Source: Poa pratensis | Lineage: Eukaryota > Streptophyta > Magnoliopsida > Poales > Poaceae | Length of the DNA: 64,000 nucleotides | Direction of reading: 5' to 3' | Assembly (NCBI GenBank): GCA_947311845.1 | Contig: CAMZMU010000062.1 | Span: 44,846,030-44,910,029 of the forward strand | Shown here: positions 1 through 9,478 of the stretch, piece after piece | How positions within the stretch are numbered: position 1 is the stretch's first letter | Layout of the letters: the number at the start of each line of letters is the position of its first letter | Made by a program: the position numbers and the translations under genes | The notes under the pieces: generated by a model | What the model saw: only the letters and a program-made list of their open reading frames with translations | Told to the model about the DNA's origin: nothing | The model's database searches: none

Positions 1-889
1 GATGAACGTGGGTGTGATGGCGGTCGGCTGACCGGTGAGATGCGAGCGCCTAGAAGACATACTGCGAGGTGGCAGGGAGCGGTCGGAGTGGCTGCGTTGT
101 TCGGTCCCCGACGGATCCTGCTGAAACGCGACGGCGCCTAGGTCCGTGTTCCACGAATCCGGCGGCGGCATGGGCATAGTTTTGTCAATTTAGAGGCAAT
201 GAGTCGCTACCGAATCAAAGTGGGGACGAAGCACGGTGGGTGCTGCGGGGTGTCGGTGGTGGCGCTTGGTGGCCGGCGGAGGCAAAGAGGACGTCGCCGT
301 AGTGAATGCAGCCGAGCGGGCGAGAGTGGCGGCCGAGGGGTGAGGGGGAAAATTATCCTCGTCGGGTCGGTTGCCGTGTAAATATAAGCAGCCGAGGGGC
401 CGATGAGTAAATTTATACTCCTCTAAAGCAAAAAAAGGGATGTGGTTTAGTCCCTTAAAATGATTTTTTTACTCCTCTAACCGGGTTTGAGGGATCGGTT
501 AAATTGCATAAATATAAAAATCATCTGCTGTTAATTTAAATTCGTGCTTATTCTGTTATTCCTTTTAGATGGTTACATTGTAGCAACTCTGAAGAGTGTG
601 CTAGCTTCTTTTCTTGTTAGATGATTTGTCATCGCCTCTCTTTTGCTGGTTCTGTTTCAGTACAAACTGTCTCAGAGTAAAGAACTGAGTGAACCATGTA
701 AAAGTTTAATGATTGCTCAAGACATAACTTTGCATGATAGACTTAGTTCTACTTCTGCAGTAGATTTGAAGTGTTGTTTCTACAAGATAAACATATCTTT
801 CTTGTACTACCAGTTGTAATTGTTGACGCTTTTGTGCATGGCTCTATAACTATTTCTGTCTACAAAATCTGTGTGCCCATTCAGACAGA
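1..889 (+). promoter_or_regulatory. Upstream region of the ubiquitin-like gene
   Basis: Positions 1-380 are GC-rich and no convincing coding frame is seen. A TATA-like AAATATAAG lies near 380. From 400 on the DNA becomes AT-rich, and a CAG at 882-884 lies six bases before the ATG at 890, so a 5'-UTR intron acceptor there is possible. Plant ubiquitin genes often carry such a leader intron. The donor is not identifiable with confidence. Promoter assignment is inference. Confidence 0.3.
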
Positions 890-1558
890 ATGGAGATCTT
901 TGTGAAGAGCCCCACCGGCAGGGTAATCGGCCTCACCGTCCAGCCATCGGATACCCTCCAGACTGTCAAGACAAAGATTCAGGAAGATTACCGCCTTTTC
1001 TTCAAGGGACATCAGCTAGAGGAGAACCGTACCTTGGCGGACTATGATATCCCGAATCAGTCCACGCTTGACCTGCAAGAAAGTATGCAAATCTATGTAC
1101 AGGAGGCGTTACAAGGCTTGACCTTCAGTCTCGACGTTGACAGCTTAGATACTATTGACAAGATAAAGTCTAAGATTCAGGATAGTCAGGGCTTTCCCAA
1201 GGATCAACAGTGCCTCCTCTTTGCCAACAAACAGCTGGAGGACAACAACATCTTGGCAGACCTCAACATTTGGAAGGAGTCCACCCTTCTCCTTGTCCTC
1301 CGCCCGGCCGCCGGTCCCCGAGGTAGGATACAGATCTTCGTGAAGATGTTAGATGGAAAGACAAAAACTTTTCTTGTTAAGAGATCATTAACCGTAGACC
1401 ATGTCAAGGTGATGATCTATGAGGTGTCAGCCATTCCCCCAAAACACCAACGCCTCCTCTTCAATGGCATGCAGCTGGAGAATGACCGCGCCCTGGCGGG
1501 CTATAACGTTCGGGAGCACGTTACTTTCCATTTGGTGCTCCGCCTTTGTGGTTGTTGA
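890..1558 (+). CDS. Divergent polyubiquitin-like protein, three fused ubiquitin folds
   Basis: A single 222-codon intronless ORF encodes three ubiquitin-like units head to tail (about residues 1-66, 67-143 and 147-222). Unit 1 has lost about eight residues after KIQE, the loop before the second half of the fold. Unit 2 is closest to canonical ubiquitin around QLED, with the equivalents of K48 and K63 retained. Unit 3 begins IQIFVK and has lost both of these lysines. Canonical ubiquitin repeats end LRLRGG; here unit 1 ends in LQES, unit 2 in LRPAAG and unit 3 in LRLCGC. The diglycine needed for cleavage by deubiquitinases and for conjugation is therefore missing everywhere, so the product should stay one fused chain, perhaps a ubiquitin mimic or binder. 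The open frame in a transposon-rich region suggests a real or recently live gene; a decaying retrocopy is the alternative. Confidence 0.75.
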   Translation: MEIFVKSPTGRVIGLTVQPSDTLQTVKTKIQEDYRLFFKGHQLEENRTLADYDIPNQSTLDLQESMQIYVQEALQGLTFSLDVDSLDTIDKIKSKIQDSQGFPKDQQCLLFANKQLEDNNILADLNIWKESTLLLVLRPAAGPRGRIQIFVKMLDGKTKTFLVKRSLTVDHVKVMIYEVSAIPPKHQRLLFNGMQLENDRALAGYNVREHVTFHLVLRLCGC

Positions 1559-2541
1559 GATGGATGCCATGGTCATTCAACGAGTATTGCTGCAGTATTC
1601 TTTCTAGCGTAATTTATCAGTAAACCAATCGTTGCAGCAGTCTTCTTTTTTCCGAGTGGTAATGCGTTATCAGTAAAACTATCATGTCTAGCACACGTTA
1701 ATGTCTTCCTACTTCTTCACCTGAAAATTTGCGTGAGATCTTCTTATATTAAGTGTCCATGGGACATGGGTCTCTTGGCATCAGTTGTCAGCGGTCCTTA
1801 CACGAGTACCTGTCTGTCTATTTCCTCATATGCCTTGCTATCGTACCTGTCTATGAGTATTTTTCTAGATATATATACTTATAGGGAATTAGGGATACTT
1901 ATATACAAAAGAAGTACACACAAGAGACCGGAATGAATAAGTTCCTTCCAAGTTACAACTGCGAAAAGCCAAACCGGGTACATAATCCACAGCTAACTGT
2001 TCAAAGAAACGTCTCCTCAGTTAATTAGGTAACTCCATAGACATGTATCTCTGCTCAATAAGCTCTCAGACCACCCTCGAAAAAAAAAGCTCTCAGGAGT
2101 CAGGAGGCTACTTCACTGCTAAGAGCTCAACGTAATGACGGAGCTAGCAACATATATCCAAAGCATACATGTGCAAAGGAGCAAAGAACGAAAACAAGCT
2201 CAAAGCGTGTACTGCTAACGCCCATCGCAAGAAAAGCAATAACCTTTTACGAAGCAGAGTAGCACCTTACCTTAGAGCAGCTCGGGCCGTAAGGGATACA
2301 CAAGGAACATGTGATGGATCGAGGGTTACGACCCAGACCAGAGGGCGCGAATAGGAGTTTTTTCAAATTCTAACCAAATTAGAGTACCTAAAGTCTAAAA
2401 CCAATGCATCAAGCAAACAAGTAAACAACACCAAGGAGCAAGATACGTATAGACACGGACTATATCACAAAGTTCAAGTTGTTGGCGACAAATTTATATC
2501 TTCATTGGAGAGCCTAGACGCACGTGCCTCAAAGTCAACAA
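1559..2541. other. Intergenic, nothing recognised
   Basis: This is AT-rich DNA downstream of the ubiquitin-like gene. Its transcript probably ends here; an AATAAG-like signal lies near 1935. I see no convincing ORF, terminal repeat or known repeat edge. Confidence 0.4.
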
Positions 2542-3110
2542 TTTTTTTTACAACAAGCTTTTGTCCGGCTTTATAAATGAATTCGTACGGCCGAACGGAT
2601 ACAAGGTGATGACACAACTCTTTAGCAAAGCATATAAAATATAAGGGAAAAACGGAAGAAGCCACACCCTCCGCGACACTCCCAAGACACCCGACTAGAG
2701 GAGAACTTATGACTCCTTGTGAAACCGCTAGACATTGTCGCCCGGCACCCACCAAGTTGTAGCCGGAGAGATCTGCATACCCTCTCGCTCCGGGCCATGG
2801 AGCGCCGATCCTGCCAGTAGTCACAGAGTACCGGAACTAGAGGCAACAAAGTCACACATAAAGAATAGGATACATCTGAGCACGCCCCAAGCGGGGGCCT
2901 AAGAGCATCAAGAAAAGATCTGAGCTCCACGACGAGGCCCCCAAGAGGTTGACGACTCCAGACGCCAAGCGACCACCATAAGTAGGCCCACCCGACCCAA
3001 CTCCAGGATCACGAATAATCCATAGTCATGGGTAGGCTCCCGGACGCCCCACGCCTTCGAGCACCAGAACCATGCGGATCAGAGGTGTCCGACTCATTGA
3101 AGGGAAATCC
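2542..3110 (-). mobile_element. LINE 3'-end relic
   Basis: Read on the minus strand this ends in a TTTATAAAGCCGG-like stretch, a short spacer and an A8 run (T8 at 2542-2549), the usual shape of a grass LINE 3' UTR. No RT or RNase H coding is left, so it would be 5'-truncated. The upstream edge near 3110 is approximate and no target duplication was found. Confidence 0.4.
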
Positions 3111-3429
3111 GTAGGAAAAGGCTAAATGGAATAGGGTTTTGGCTGTGTCACTCATAGGGTTAGACGTCTCCAATATCTGACGTGGACAACTACGCCTACT
3201 TCTCTTCCTCCTTCGGCTCCGGCGTCATCGGGAAGTGGTGGTGAGCTCCCACCTCTGCCCAACTAACCCGGTTGGCCAGTACGGCGATGGCTCTGGCTTG
3301 GGATCAGGGGTTGGTACCCTGCCCTTCATCACCGAATCATGGACTACCTGGCCGAGCAGCTGCTAGAGCTTGAGCTATTCAAGCTTGACACTCACTAGGA
3401 ATGCTGAAGTGCCTACTTGAACTCGCCGT
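3111..3429. other. Intergenic, nothing recognised
   Basis: Mixed-composition DNA with short coding-like pieces but no open frame of useful length and no recognised repeat edge. Confidence 0.3.
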
Positions 3430-4010
3430 CGTTCTCGGAGTCGCCATTCTCCTTCATCATGGGCGGTGGAGCACAGGGGCGCGAAGGGGGGGGGGGGGGT
3501 GATTCGAAGGTGACCGTCCGCTTGAAGATGCGCACTGCGTCACCAACGAAGTAGGCTCAAGAGTTGGTGAGCGCGGCGGCCCCGGGTCTCGTCCGGCTCG
3601 ACAGTTGGCGAGGACTTTCTCAACCGTGCGGTTGCACCAATTGCGCCACCTACCTTCTCGGTTTTTCACGATGCAAAGGACAAACAACACCATCGTAGCG
3701 CTTGATCTGCTCCTCCTGCTCCATAGCGAGAAGCTAAGCCACGACGGCTGGTGCTTCGCGTAGGCGGGTCGACCTCGTTGGGGAGCTCCGCCCACCTCTC
3801 AAAGATGAGCTCCTCCATATTGTCGATGCCGACCTAGGGTAGCGGCGCGCGATGAGCCCCCACCACTGGATCATGGTCAGCTTTCCGACAACCATGAGCC
3901 TGTACTTGACAAACTCCGCGACGACCTCCTTTCGGAGGGTGCGCGGCTGCAGCCAGGGCGCCACCAATCCGCTGCCGCCGGCCACATCGTTGTGAGCCAT
4001 TGCCTCTCTG
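3430..4010 (-). pseudogene. Unidentified coding-like GC-rich fragment
   Basis: Two overlapping minus-strand frames (4000-3734 and 3795-3457) look coding-like but shift frame against each other. The first starts with an ATG at 4000 and contains a KLTMIQWWGL segment. I do not recognise a family. A run of 14 G residues (3486-3499) lies near the 3' end. It could be a captured gene fragment or a decayed gene. Confidence 0.25.
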
Positions 4011-4179
4011 GCTGGCGGGTAGAGTTAGAGGGAAACGGGTGCGAGAGAGAGAGTAGGGAAGCGACGAGGGCCAGAGATGATCCCGTCTCTAGCTAGACGG
4101 GGTATATGCGGCAGGTAGCTAGAAGGCGTCCATGGCATTAATGCCGACCATTACCGGTGTGCGGCACTGGCTATTCTCT

Positions 4180-4335
4180 GGCTCTTTGACTGGACGCGTA
4201 AGAGAAAGGACAATAGTATAGCCGGGTGCTGGCTATAAGATAGTGCCATGTCAACTATAGCCTACCTAATAGCCAACAAGTACAATAGTTGGTTATAAAT
4301 ATGGGCTACTATATTAATATTTGGCCCACCTTCCA
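4180..4335. repeat. Possible MITE-like AT-rich unit
   Basis: An AT-rich block has repeated motifs of the kind ATAGCC, CTATAAG and CCAACAAGTACAATAG, reminiscent of small non-autonomous DNA elements of grasses. I could not define terminal inverted repeats or a target duplication, so the edges are approximate. Confidence 0.25.
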
Positions 4336-4563
4336 CTCTCACAAGGTGCTTAGGAGCACGTGCTGCAGCTGATTCTTACATGAGAGCCCGCTTCCATTCT
4401 CTCCCATATTCTCTCTCCTCCATATAATCACAAATATATTATTTAGATCCTTATAGCCTGCTAACTGGACCTTATTATACTTCTCTAACTTGACTTGAGC
4501 GACGGCGTGGAAACCCGCGTGCGGGAATGGCAGGTGTCTCCTCCGGTTCCGGCGTGTGAGGTA

Positions 4564-4686
4564 CTCCCTCCGTTCCAAATTAATTGACTTGGTTTTGTCC
4601 AAATATGGATGTATCTATACTTGTTTGATGTCTAGATACATCCATGTGTAACAAAATGTGTGTCAATTAAATCCGAACGGAGGGAG
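4564..4686. mobile_element. Stowaway MITE (Tc1/Mariner-type), 123 bp
   Basis: Ends CTCCCTCCGTTC and GAACGGAGGGAG are inverted repeats. A TA target duplication flanks it at 4562-4563 and 4687-4688. The interior is foldback, with ATGTATCTA and TAGATACAT arms. Non-coding; mobilised in trans by a Mariner transposase. Confidence 0.92.
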
Positions 4687-4967
4687 TACCTTATAATGGA
4701 CGTCCGCTTTATCATCGCATGAAGAGAGTACATTATCACCGGACAAGCGCGATCAACTTTACTAAATAGGTGTCATATCACTAGCATGCGTCCACTGATA
4801 CACGCCAACATGCGTCAGTGTCCGGTAGGGTGTAGGCTGGACACGCCACCTATGCAAGATGCTTAGTGACACGGCACACCAACCACACTTCTCGCTCTAG
4901 ATAGGAATGCGGGGCCCACACGTACTAGTAGTGTGTTAGGTCTATTCATACGGCCTGGTATATGCTA

Positions 4968-5112
4968 CTCCCTCCCTATCAAAATATAAGATATTTAGCA
5001 TTTTTTGATCCACCTGTATCTAGACATGTTCACATGGATCTTGCACATGAACATGTCTAGATACCTGTGAATGCAAAAAATGGTTAAACATCTTATATTT
5101 CGATACGGAGAG
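4968..5112. mobile_element. Stowaway MITE, 145 bp
   Basis: Inverted ends CTCCCTCCCTATCAAAATAT and, on the other strand, CTCTCCGTATCGAAATAT are flanked by TA at 4966-4967 and 5113-5114. The centre is a near-perfect foldback around ACATGTTCACATG. This is a different subfamily from the copy at 4564. Confidence 0.9.
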
Positions 5113-5210
5113 TATATAAAAGCAATCCGGAACGGTATGACATTCGGCCATCACACAACACATAACGGTAGTACTTTTTTTTTTGAGAATCACCCACATC
5201 TTTATTCTAA

Positions 5211-5659
5211 CTAGTAATCTTGCACGCGCAATGCGCGTCTAAGTTTTGTGCCCTTCTAAAAATGGTTGTGGTAATGTCTAATTTTAGACTATATTTCTTC
5301 TATAAAATCGCTGCATTAATTTTCACAGTCTCCTACCCTCCAATAATATCCAAATTAATTGCTGCTATTATGACAAATTACTGACAGTTTCCCAAATAAC
5401 AACACGGGTATGCAAAAGTCTGGAGGTTTTAATTCCTCTAAAAATCAGCGCCCCCTAATTTATTCTCTCGATTACTCCCCTATTAACTCGGTTGTTGATT
5501 TGGCAAGAAAATAAGTGCTCGATGGATCTAGCGTTAGACTGTCCAAAAGAATGAAGGCTGACAATGTGTTTTAGCGGCGACTGGGTCCGTTGGATCTAGC
5601 GTTAGACGGTCAAGATCGTTTGGATCCCTACACTCTGTGCCTTTTTATATTAGTGGTGA
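5211..5659 (-). mobile_element. Small non-autonomous Helitron, 449 bp
   Basis: On the minus strand it starts TCACCACTAATATAAAAAGG, very like plant Helitron 5' ends. It finishes with the hairpin ACGCGCA-T-TGCGCGT, a ten-base spacer and CTAG. It sits between A and T (complements of 5660 and 5210), the normal Helitron target, with no duplication. It has no coding capacity, so it depends on a RepHel protein in trans. It is inserted in the last codons or 3' UTR of the LINE. Confidence 0.75.
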
Positions 5660-5739
5660 TATCAAGGAAACGAGGAATACATACGCCATCCGGCGGATTA
5701 ACTAACCACAAATAACGCCCTACTGGCAACGAAAGAACA

Positions 5740-5782
5740 TAACGGGCTAACATTTTTTTTTGAACAAGTAACGGGCTAACAT
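5740..5782 (-). mobile_element. 16-nt poly-A stub with 14-bp target duplication
   Basis: TAACGGGCTAACAT occurs at 5740-5753 and again at 5769-5782. Between the copies, read on the minus strand, lies CTTGTTC followed by nine A. That is the shape of a LINE or SINE insertion truncated to its last 16 bases. Dropping one repeat and the stub reopens the RNase H frame downstream of HMLARY. Confidence 0.6.
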
Positions 5783-6008
5783 ATGACGTTCTTTGTTGGA
5801 CGCTCGGTTCTCATGCACAAAGCTGGATGCATCGAACCCCGCCACTGTAGTTTTAATTTCTCTTATGATCTGACAATACCTTCCCATATTCTCCTCCTCG
5901 AGGGCCTGTATAACTGCTAGACAATCACTAGCGATTTTGACCCGGGTAAGCTGAAGGTCTTGGGCTAGGTTCAAGCCTTCTCGTACTGCCATAGCTTCCA
6001 AGACCTCA

Positions 6009-6750
6009 CAGCGTGTTTGGCTAGATTAGGGAGGGGGAATGGGAGTTTAGCGGTGGGAGTTCAGTAGGGGATTAGACATGGGAAATTGACTTTTATTCCC
6101 ATTCCGCCGTTTGGTGTGTGTTGGGGACGATGGGTTTAGGCATGGGAATTACACGATCTAACCTAGGCACCATACTGAATCAGCGTCAATTGTGCAAGAA
6201 ATGATAGATGTATATTTGAATTTGTGTCACACTAGAGAAAGGTAAAAAATGACCTAAAGCACAAATGTTGAATCTCACGATCGGTAGAGACAAATATATG
6301 GAGAAGCCTTTCAACATGCATCGGCAAACTGCATTAATTTCTGCTATCTACTACATGCTCGTGATGGTTATTCAGTTCCAGGGCCATGTCCAGGAAATGG
6401 AATTCAACCTGTCATCACATAAAGACGACATGATTCAGTATAGGAGACGCAAACTGCAGTTTATACGACATGCAGGTTGATCATTCGTGGATCTTGATCA
6501 ATTGCAGAAAGTGCGCAACTAACATCGAACATTTTTTCTTTCAATTCCCTTTCCCCGGCCTAATTACCAGCCCCCTCCCAGGGAATAGATTCGAGGGAAT
6601 AGGCCCCCTTAACTCCCCTTCCCCCTCCACTAACCATATCCCATGCCCACTAACCATATCCCATGCCCACTAACCATACAACGGATTTTAATTCCTCTAC
6701 CGCATTAACTCCCATTACCTACTTCTAATTCCCTCTAACCAAACGCGCTG
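6009..6750. mobile_element. PIF/Harbinger-like non-autonomous TIR element, 742 bp
   Basis: The termini are CAGCGTGTTTGGCTAGA and, inverted, CAGCGCGTTTGGTTAGA. A 3-bp TCA duplication flanks it at 6006-6008 and 6751-6753. It has no transposase ORF. It splits the LINE RNase H domain, and removing it with one TCA restores the frame through the SDPEV segment. The 3-bp target duplication favours PIF/Harbinger, although the classic target is TWA. Confidence 0.7.
6627..6678. repeat. 20-bp tandem repeat
   Basis: TAACCATATCCCATGCCCAC is present at 6631-6650 and 6651-6670, with a third partial copy to 6678. It lies inside the Harbinger-like element near its right end. Confidence 0.9.
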
Positions 6751-7464
6751 TCAGGGTCTGACAGTCCTGGATAGAGAACAGCTGAAGCTCCCAGATAAGC
6801 TCCTTCGGCCGATCTCGCCACCACTGCTACTGCACCGCTACCATCATTTCTTGCTACTCCTGCATCCACGTTCAGTTTTGCAGTTCCAGGCGCAGAAGGA
6901 ATCCACAGGGGGTGCCGGAGGTAGACACCCGGGCTTTCTTCTCCTCCTTAGTTGGTTTCTGAACTTGTTCCAGTCCAGCTATAAAGCTTTCAATGAAGCT
7001 ATGCGTGCTCAGGGGACTTTGAAAAAGACCCTCATGAATAGCCTTTCGCCTCGCATGCCAAATTGGCCCACAGAGTAACACACATGCGAGTAAGTTGGTC
7101 GTGCGGTAGAGAGTCGATCATGGTGAATAACCAATGTTTTGCTGACGGCTCCCGTACCTGACTCAAGTGCTCCACCATCTCTTCGTTCTGTAGAGCCCAT
7201 ACACAACGTGACATTCTGCACTCGATCAGCGAGTGACGCCATGAATCTTCGTCACCGCAAATCCCACATGCATTGGTTGGCGCAATGTGACGATGGTGAA
7301 GGAGATCCGCCGTGGGCAAGGAATGTGTCGCCAAACGCCACAAGAACACCTTCAGTTTTGCTGGTACTTGGACGCGCCAAAGATTTGTCCAATCTTTCTG
7401 AACCATATGATGGTCAGAACCTGACGCCTTGCCCTCGAGCCATGCTTCCCGCCTTTCCTTTGTA

Positions 7465-7587
7465 CTCCCTCCGTCCCAAAATAAGTGTCTCAAGTTTGCT
7501 CAAAACTGGATGTATCTAGACATGTTTTATGTATAGATACATCCACTTTTGGACAAACTTGAGACATTTATTTTTGGACGGAGGGAG
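7465..7587. mobile_element. Stowaway MITE, 123 bp, inside the LINE
   Basis: CTCCCTCCGTCCCAAAATAA and its inverse form the ends, with a TA duplication at 7463-7464 and 7588-7589. Removing it with one TA joins the LINE codons ...MLVCT and KER... in frame, so the insertion post-dates the LINE. Confidence 0.93.
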
Positions 7588-9277
7588 TACAAACCAGCAT
7601 CCTATACGCTGACCGTACAGAGAAAATCCCTTTCTTGTCATGAAACCATGCCCAAAAGTCCGGCTGCACCCTCGTACTGATGGGTATACTCCTGATGACA
7701 GCTACGTCCGAAGGTAAAAAAAAATAAGAATTGAGCTTGGCTATATCCCACTGCCTCATCGACGGTTCAATAAAATCTGCCCCCCGATGGGGAGGGTCCT
7801 GCTTCAGGCACGCTGTTGGTCCCAATCTCTCGGGATCCAATTGTCATTCCTTGCCTCCGTATCTGCACCAGTTCCGATACGTCGGATGAGTCCTTGAGCA
7901 AGGACTTCTCTTCCTTCCAAAATAGAACGCCATATTTGCGAGGGATGAGATCCCAGTTCAGCTTTCAGAAATTCGGCGTTAGGGAAGTAGACTGCCTTCA
8001 GAACTCTAGCACTTAGGGTATCTGGATGTTGGATTAAACGCCAACCTTGACGAGCAAGTAGTACTAGATTGAACAACTCAATATCACGAAACCCTAAGCC
8101 TCCCATGAATTTTGGTTTCGTCATATCCTCCCACGAGACCCAACATGTCTTCCTCTTTCCCTCCTTACTCCCCCACCAAAAATTCCTGATGAGAGAGTTT
8201 ATATGCTGGCACAATCCACGCGGTAATTTGAAGCAGGGCATCGAAAACGTTGGAATTGCTTGTGCAACTGACTTGATTAAAACATCCTTCCCGCCAGCAG
8301 ACAAGCATTGCTCCAACCAACCTTGGACCCTCTTCCAAACGCGGTCTTTCAAATATTTGACAGCCCCATTAGATGATCTTCCCACATCGGAGGGCATCCC
8401 CAAGTATTTCTCGCTTAGTGATTCACTCTGAACATTCATAATCACCGTCAGCTCATCTTTGACTGCTACCGGGCACCGTTTGCTGAAGAAAATAGACGAC
8501 TTGTCCAAGTTAATACGCTGCCTTGAGGCTCGGCAATAAGCATCCAAACTATCACGCGCATCTCTAGCACTCTCCACGTTTGCTTTGAAAAACAGCTGGT
8601 TATCATCAGCAAAAAGAAGGTGGTTAACCGCCGGGGCAGTATTTGCCACCTTTAGCCCCTGTAGCTTCGATGATTCACTTCGATCTTTTAAAAGGCACGA
8701 GAGACCCTCTGCTGCTAACAAAAACAAGTACGGAGATATCGGATCCCCCTGACGAATGCCCCACAAAGGTTGGAATTCCTCGAGGCGTTCACCATTAAAA
8801 AACACTGAGAAAGAAACCGTAGTTACCATCCTCATAATCATCTGCACCCAGTCTCGGTGGAAACCCAGCTTTAGCATAATCGCTTGTAAGTAGGTCCACT
8901 CCACTCTATCGTACGATTTTCTCATGTCTAACTTGAGTGCACAAAATCTGTGTTTCACCGCCTTATTCCTCTTCATGAAATGCAAGCATTCATAGGCAGT
9001 GATAATGTTGTCCGTAATCAGCCGCCCAGGCACAAACGCGGACTGCTCGTCAGAAATGATCTCTGGGAGGATTTGTTTCAGCCGGTTTGCTAGGACTTTT
9101 GAAGCTATCTTGTATAGCACATTACATAAGCTGATAGGGCGGAACTGCCCCAACTCTTCCGGCTTAGGAACCTTAGGGATGAGCACCAAGAATGTTTTGT
9201 TGACAGCTCTCGGGTCATCTTCCCCTCGCAGAACGCGTAGCACTATCTCAGTTACCTCCTCTCCGCAGAGATCCAAG

Positions 9278-9459
9278 TAGAATTTCTGTAATTTTTCTGT
9301 AATTTTCCAGAAACTTTGACTTTCTGCACAAAAACAAGACACCAGGGCAATTCTGCAGAAAACAGCGTTAGTCCGTGTTAGTTGCATTCAAATCACACAA
9401 GTTAGAAGAAAAACAACAGCAAAAGTGTTCGAAAAAGTGGATACGTTTTGGACGTATCA
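9278..9459 (-). repeat. Element A 3' LTR remnant
   Basis: On the minus strand this begins TGATACGTCC at 9459 and matches the first about 180 bp of the 5' LTR at 17497 with about five differences. The remaining 1.2 kb of LTR is gone. Confidence 0.9.
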
Positions 9460-9460
9460 A

Positions 9461-9478
9461 CTCCCCCCAAGCTTAGCT
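9461..9478 (-). other. Element A polypurine tract
   Basis: The minus-strand sequence AGCTAAGCTTGGGGGGAG lies directly before the 3' LTR start. This is the plus-strand primer of reverse transcription and is the same as in element B. Confidence 0.85.

Larger units (their letters stand above)
5175..9277 (-). mobile_element. LINE (L1-type non-LTR retrotransposon), 3' part, with four nested insertions
   Basis: On the minus strand this carries the ORF2 reverse transcriptase, the zinc-knuckle region, the RNase H domain, a short 3' UTR with an AATAAAG-like signal and a ten-A tail (T10 at 5175-5184). The 5' part (endonuclease and ORF1) is missing because the element stops abruptly at 9277 against the truncated LTR of element A. 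Four insertions interrupt it: a Helitron at 5211-5659, a 16-nt poly-A stub near 5754, a TIR element at 6009-6750 and a Stowaway at 7465-7587. Taking each out, with one target copy, lets the coding frame continue. Confidence 0.85.
5660..9277 (-). pseudogene. LINE ORF2 (RT, zinc-knuckle region, RNase H), broken
   Basis: The RT block (9277-7804) shows the fingers and palm motifs FVPGRLITDN, KLDM and the catalytic FADD. The second part (about 7800-7032) is the zf-RVT region with FLWRLATHSLPT and a C-G-I-C...H..I.C pattern. The RNase H part begins near 6910 with KLNVD and runs to the C-terminus near 5660. Besides the insertions there are frameshifts near 7805, 7075 and 6900. The first 36 or so residues of the longest open frame (9387-9278) are not LINE but LTR sequence of element A. 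ORF2 normally performs target-primed reverse transcription; this copy cannot. Confidence 0.85.

Noticed and set aside
199..381. 60-codon ORF upstream of the ubiquitin-like gene
   Set aside because: Arg/Gly-rich, no homology recognised, in the probable promoter or leader.
7804..9387. A single 527-codon protein
   Set aside because: The first 36 or so residues come from the LTR of element A; only from 9277 down is LINE RT.
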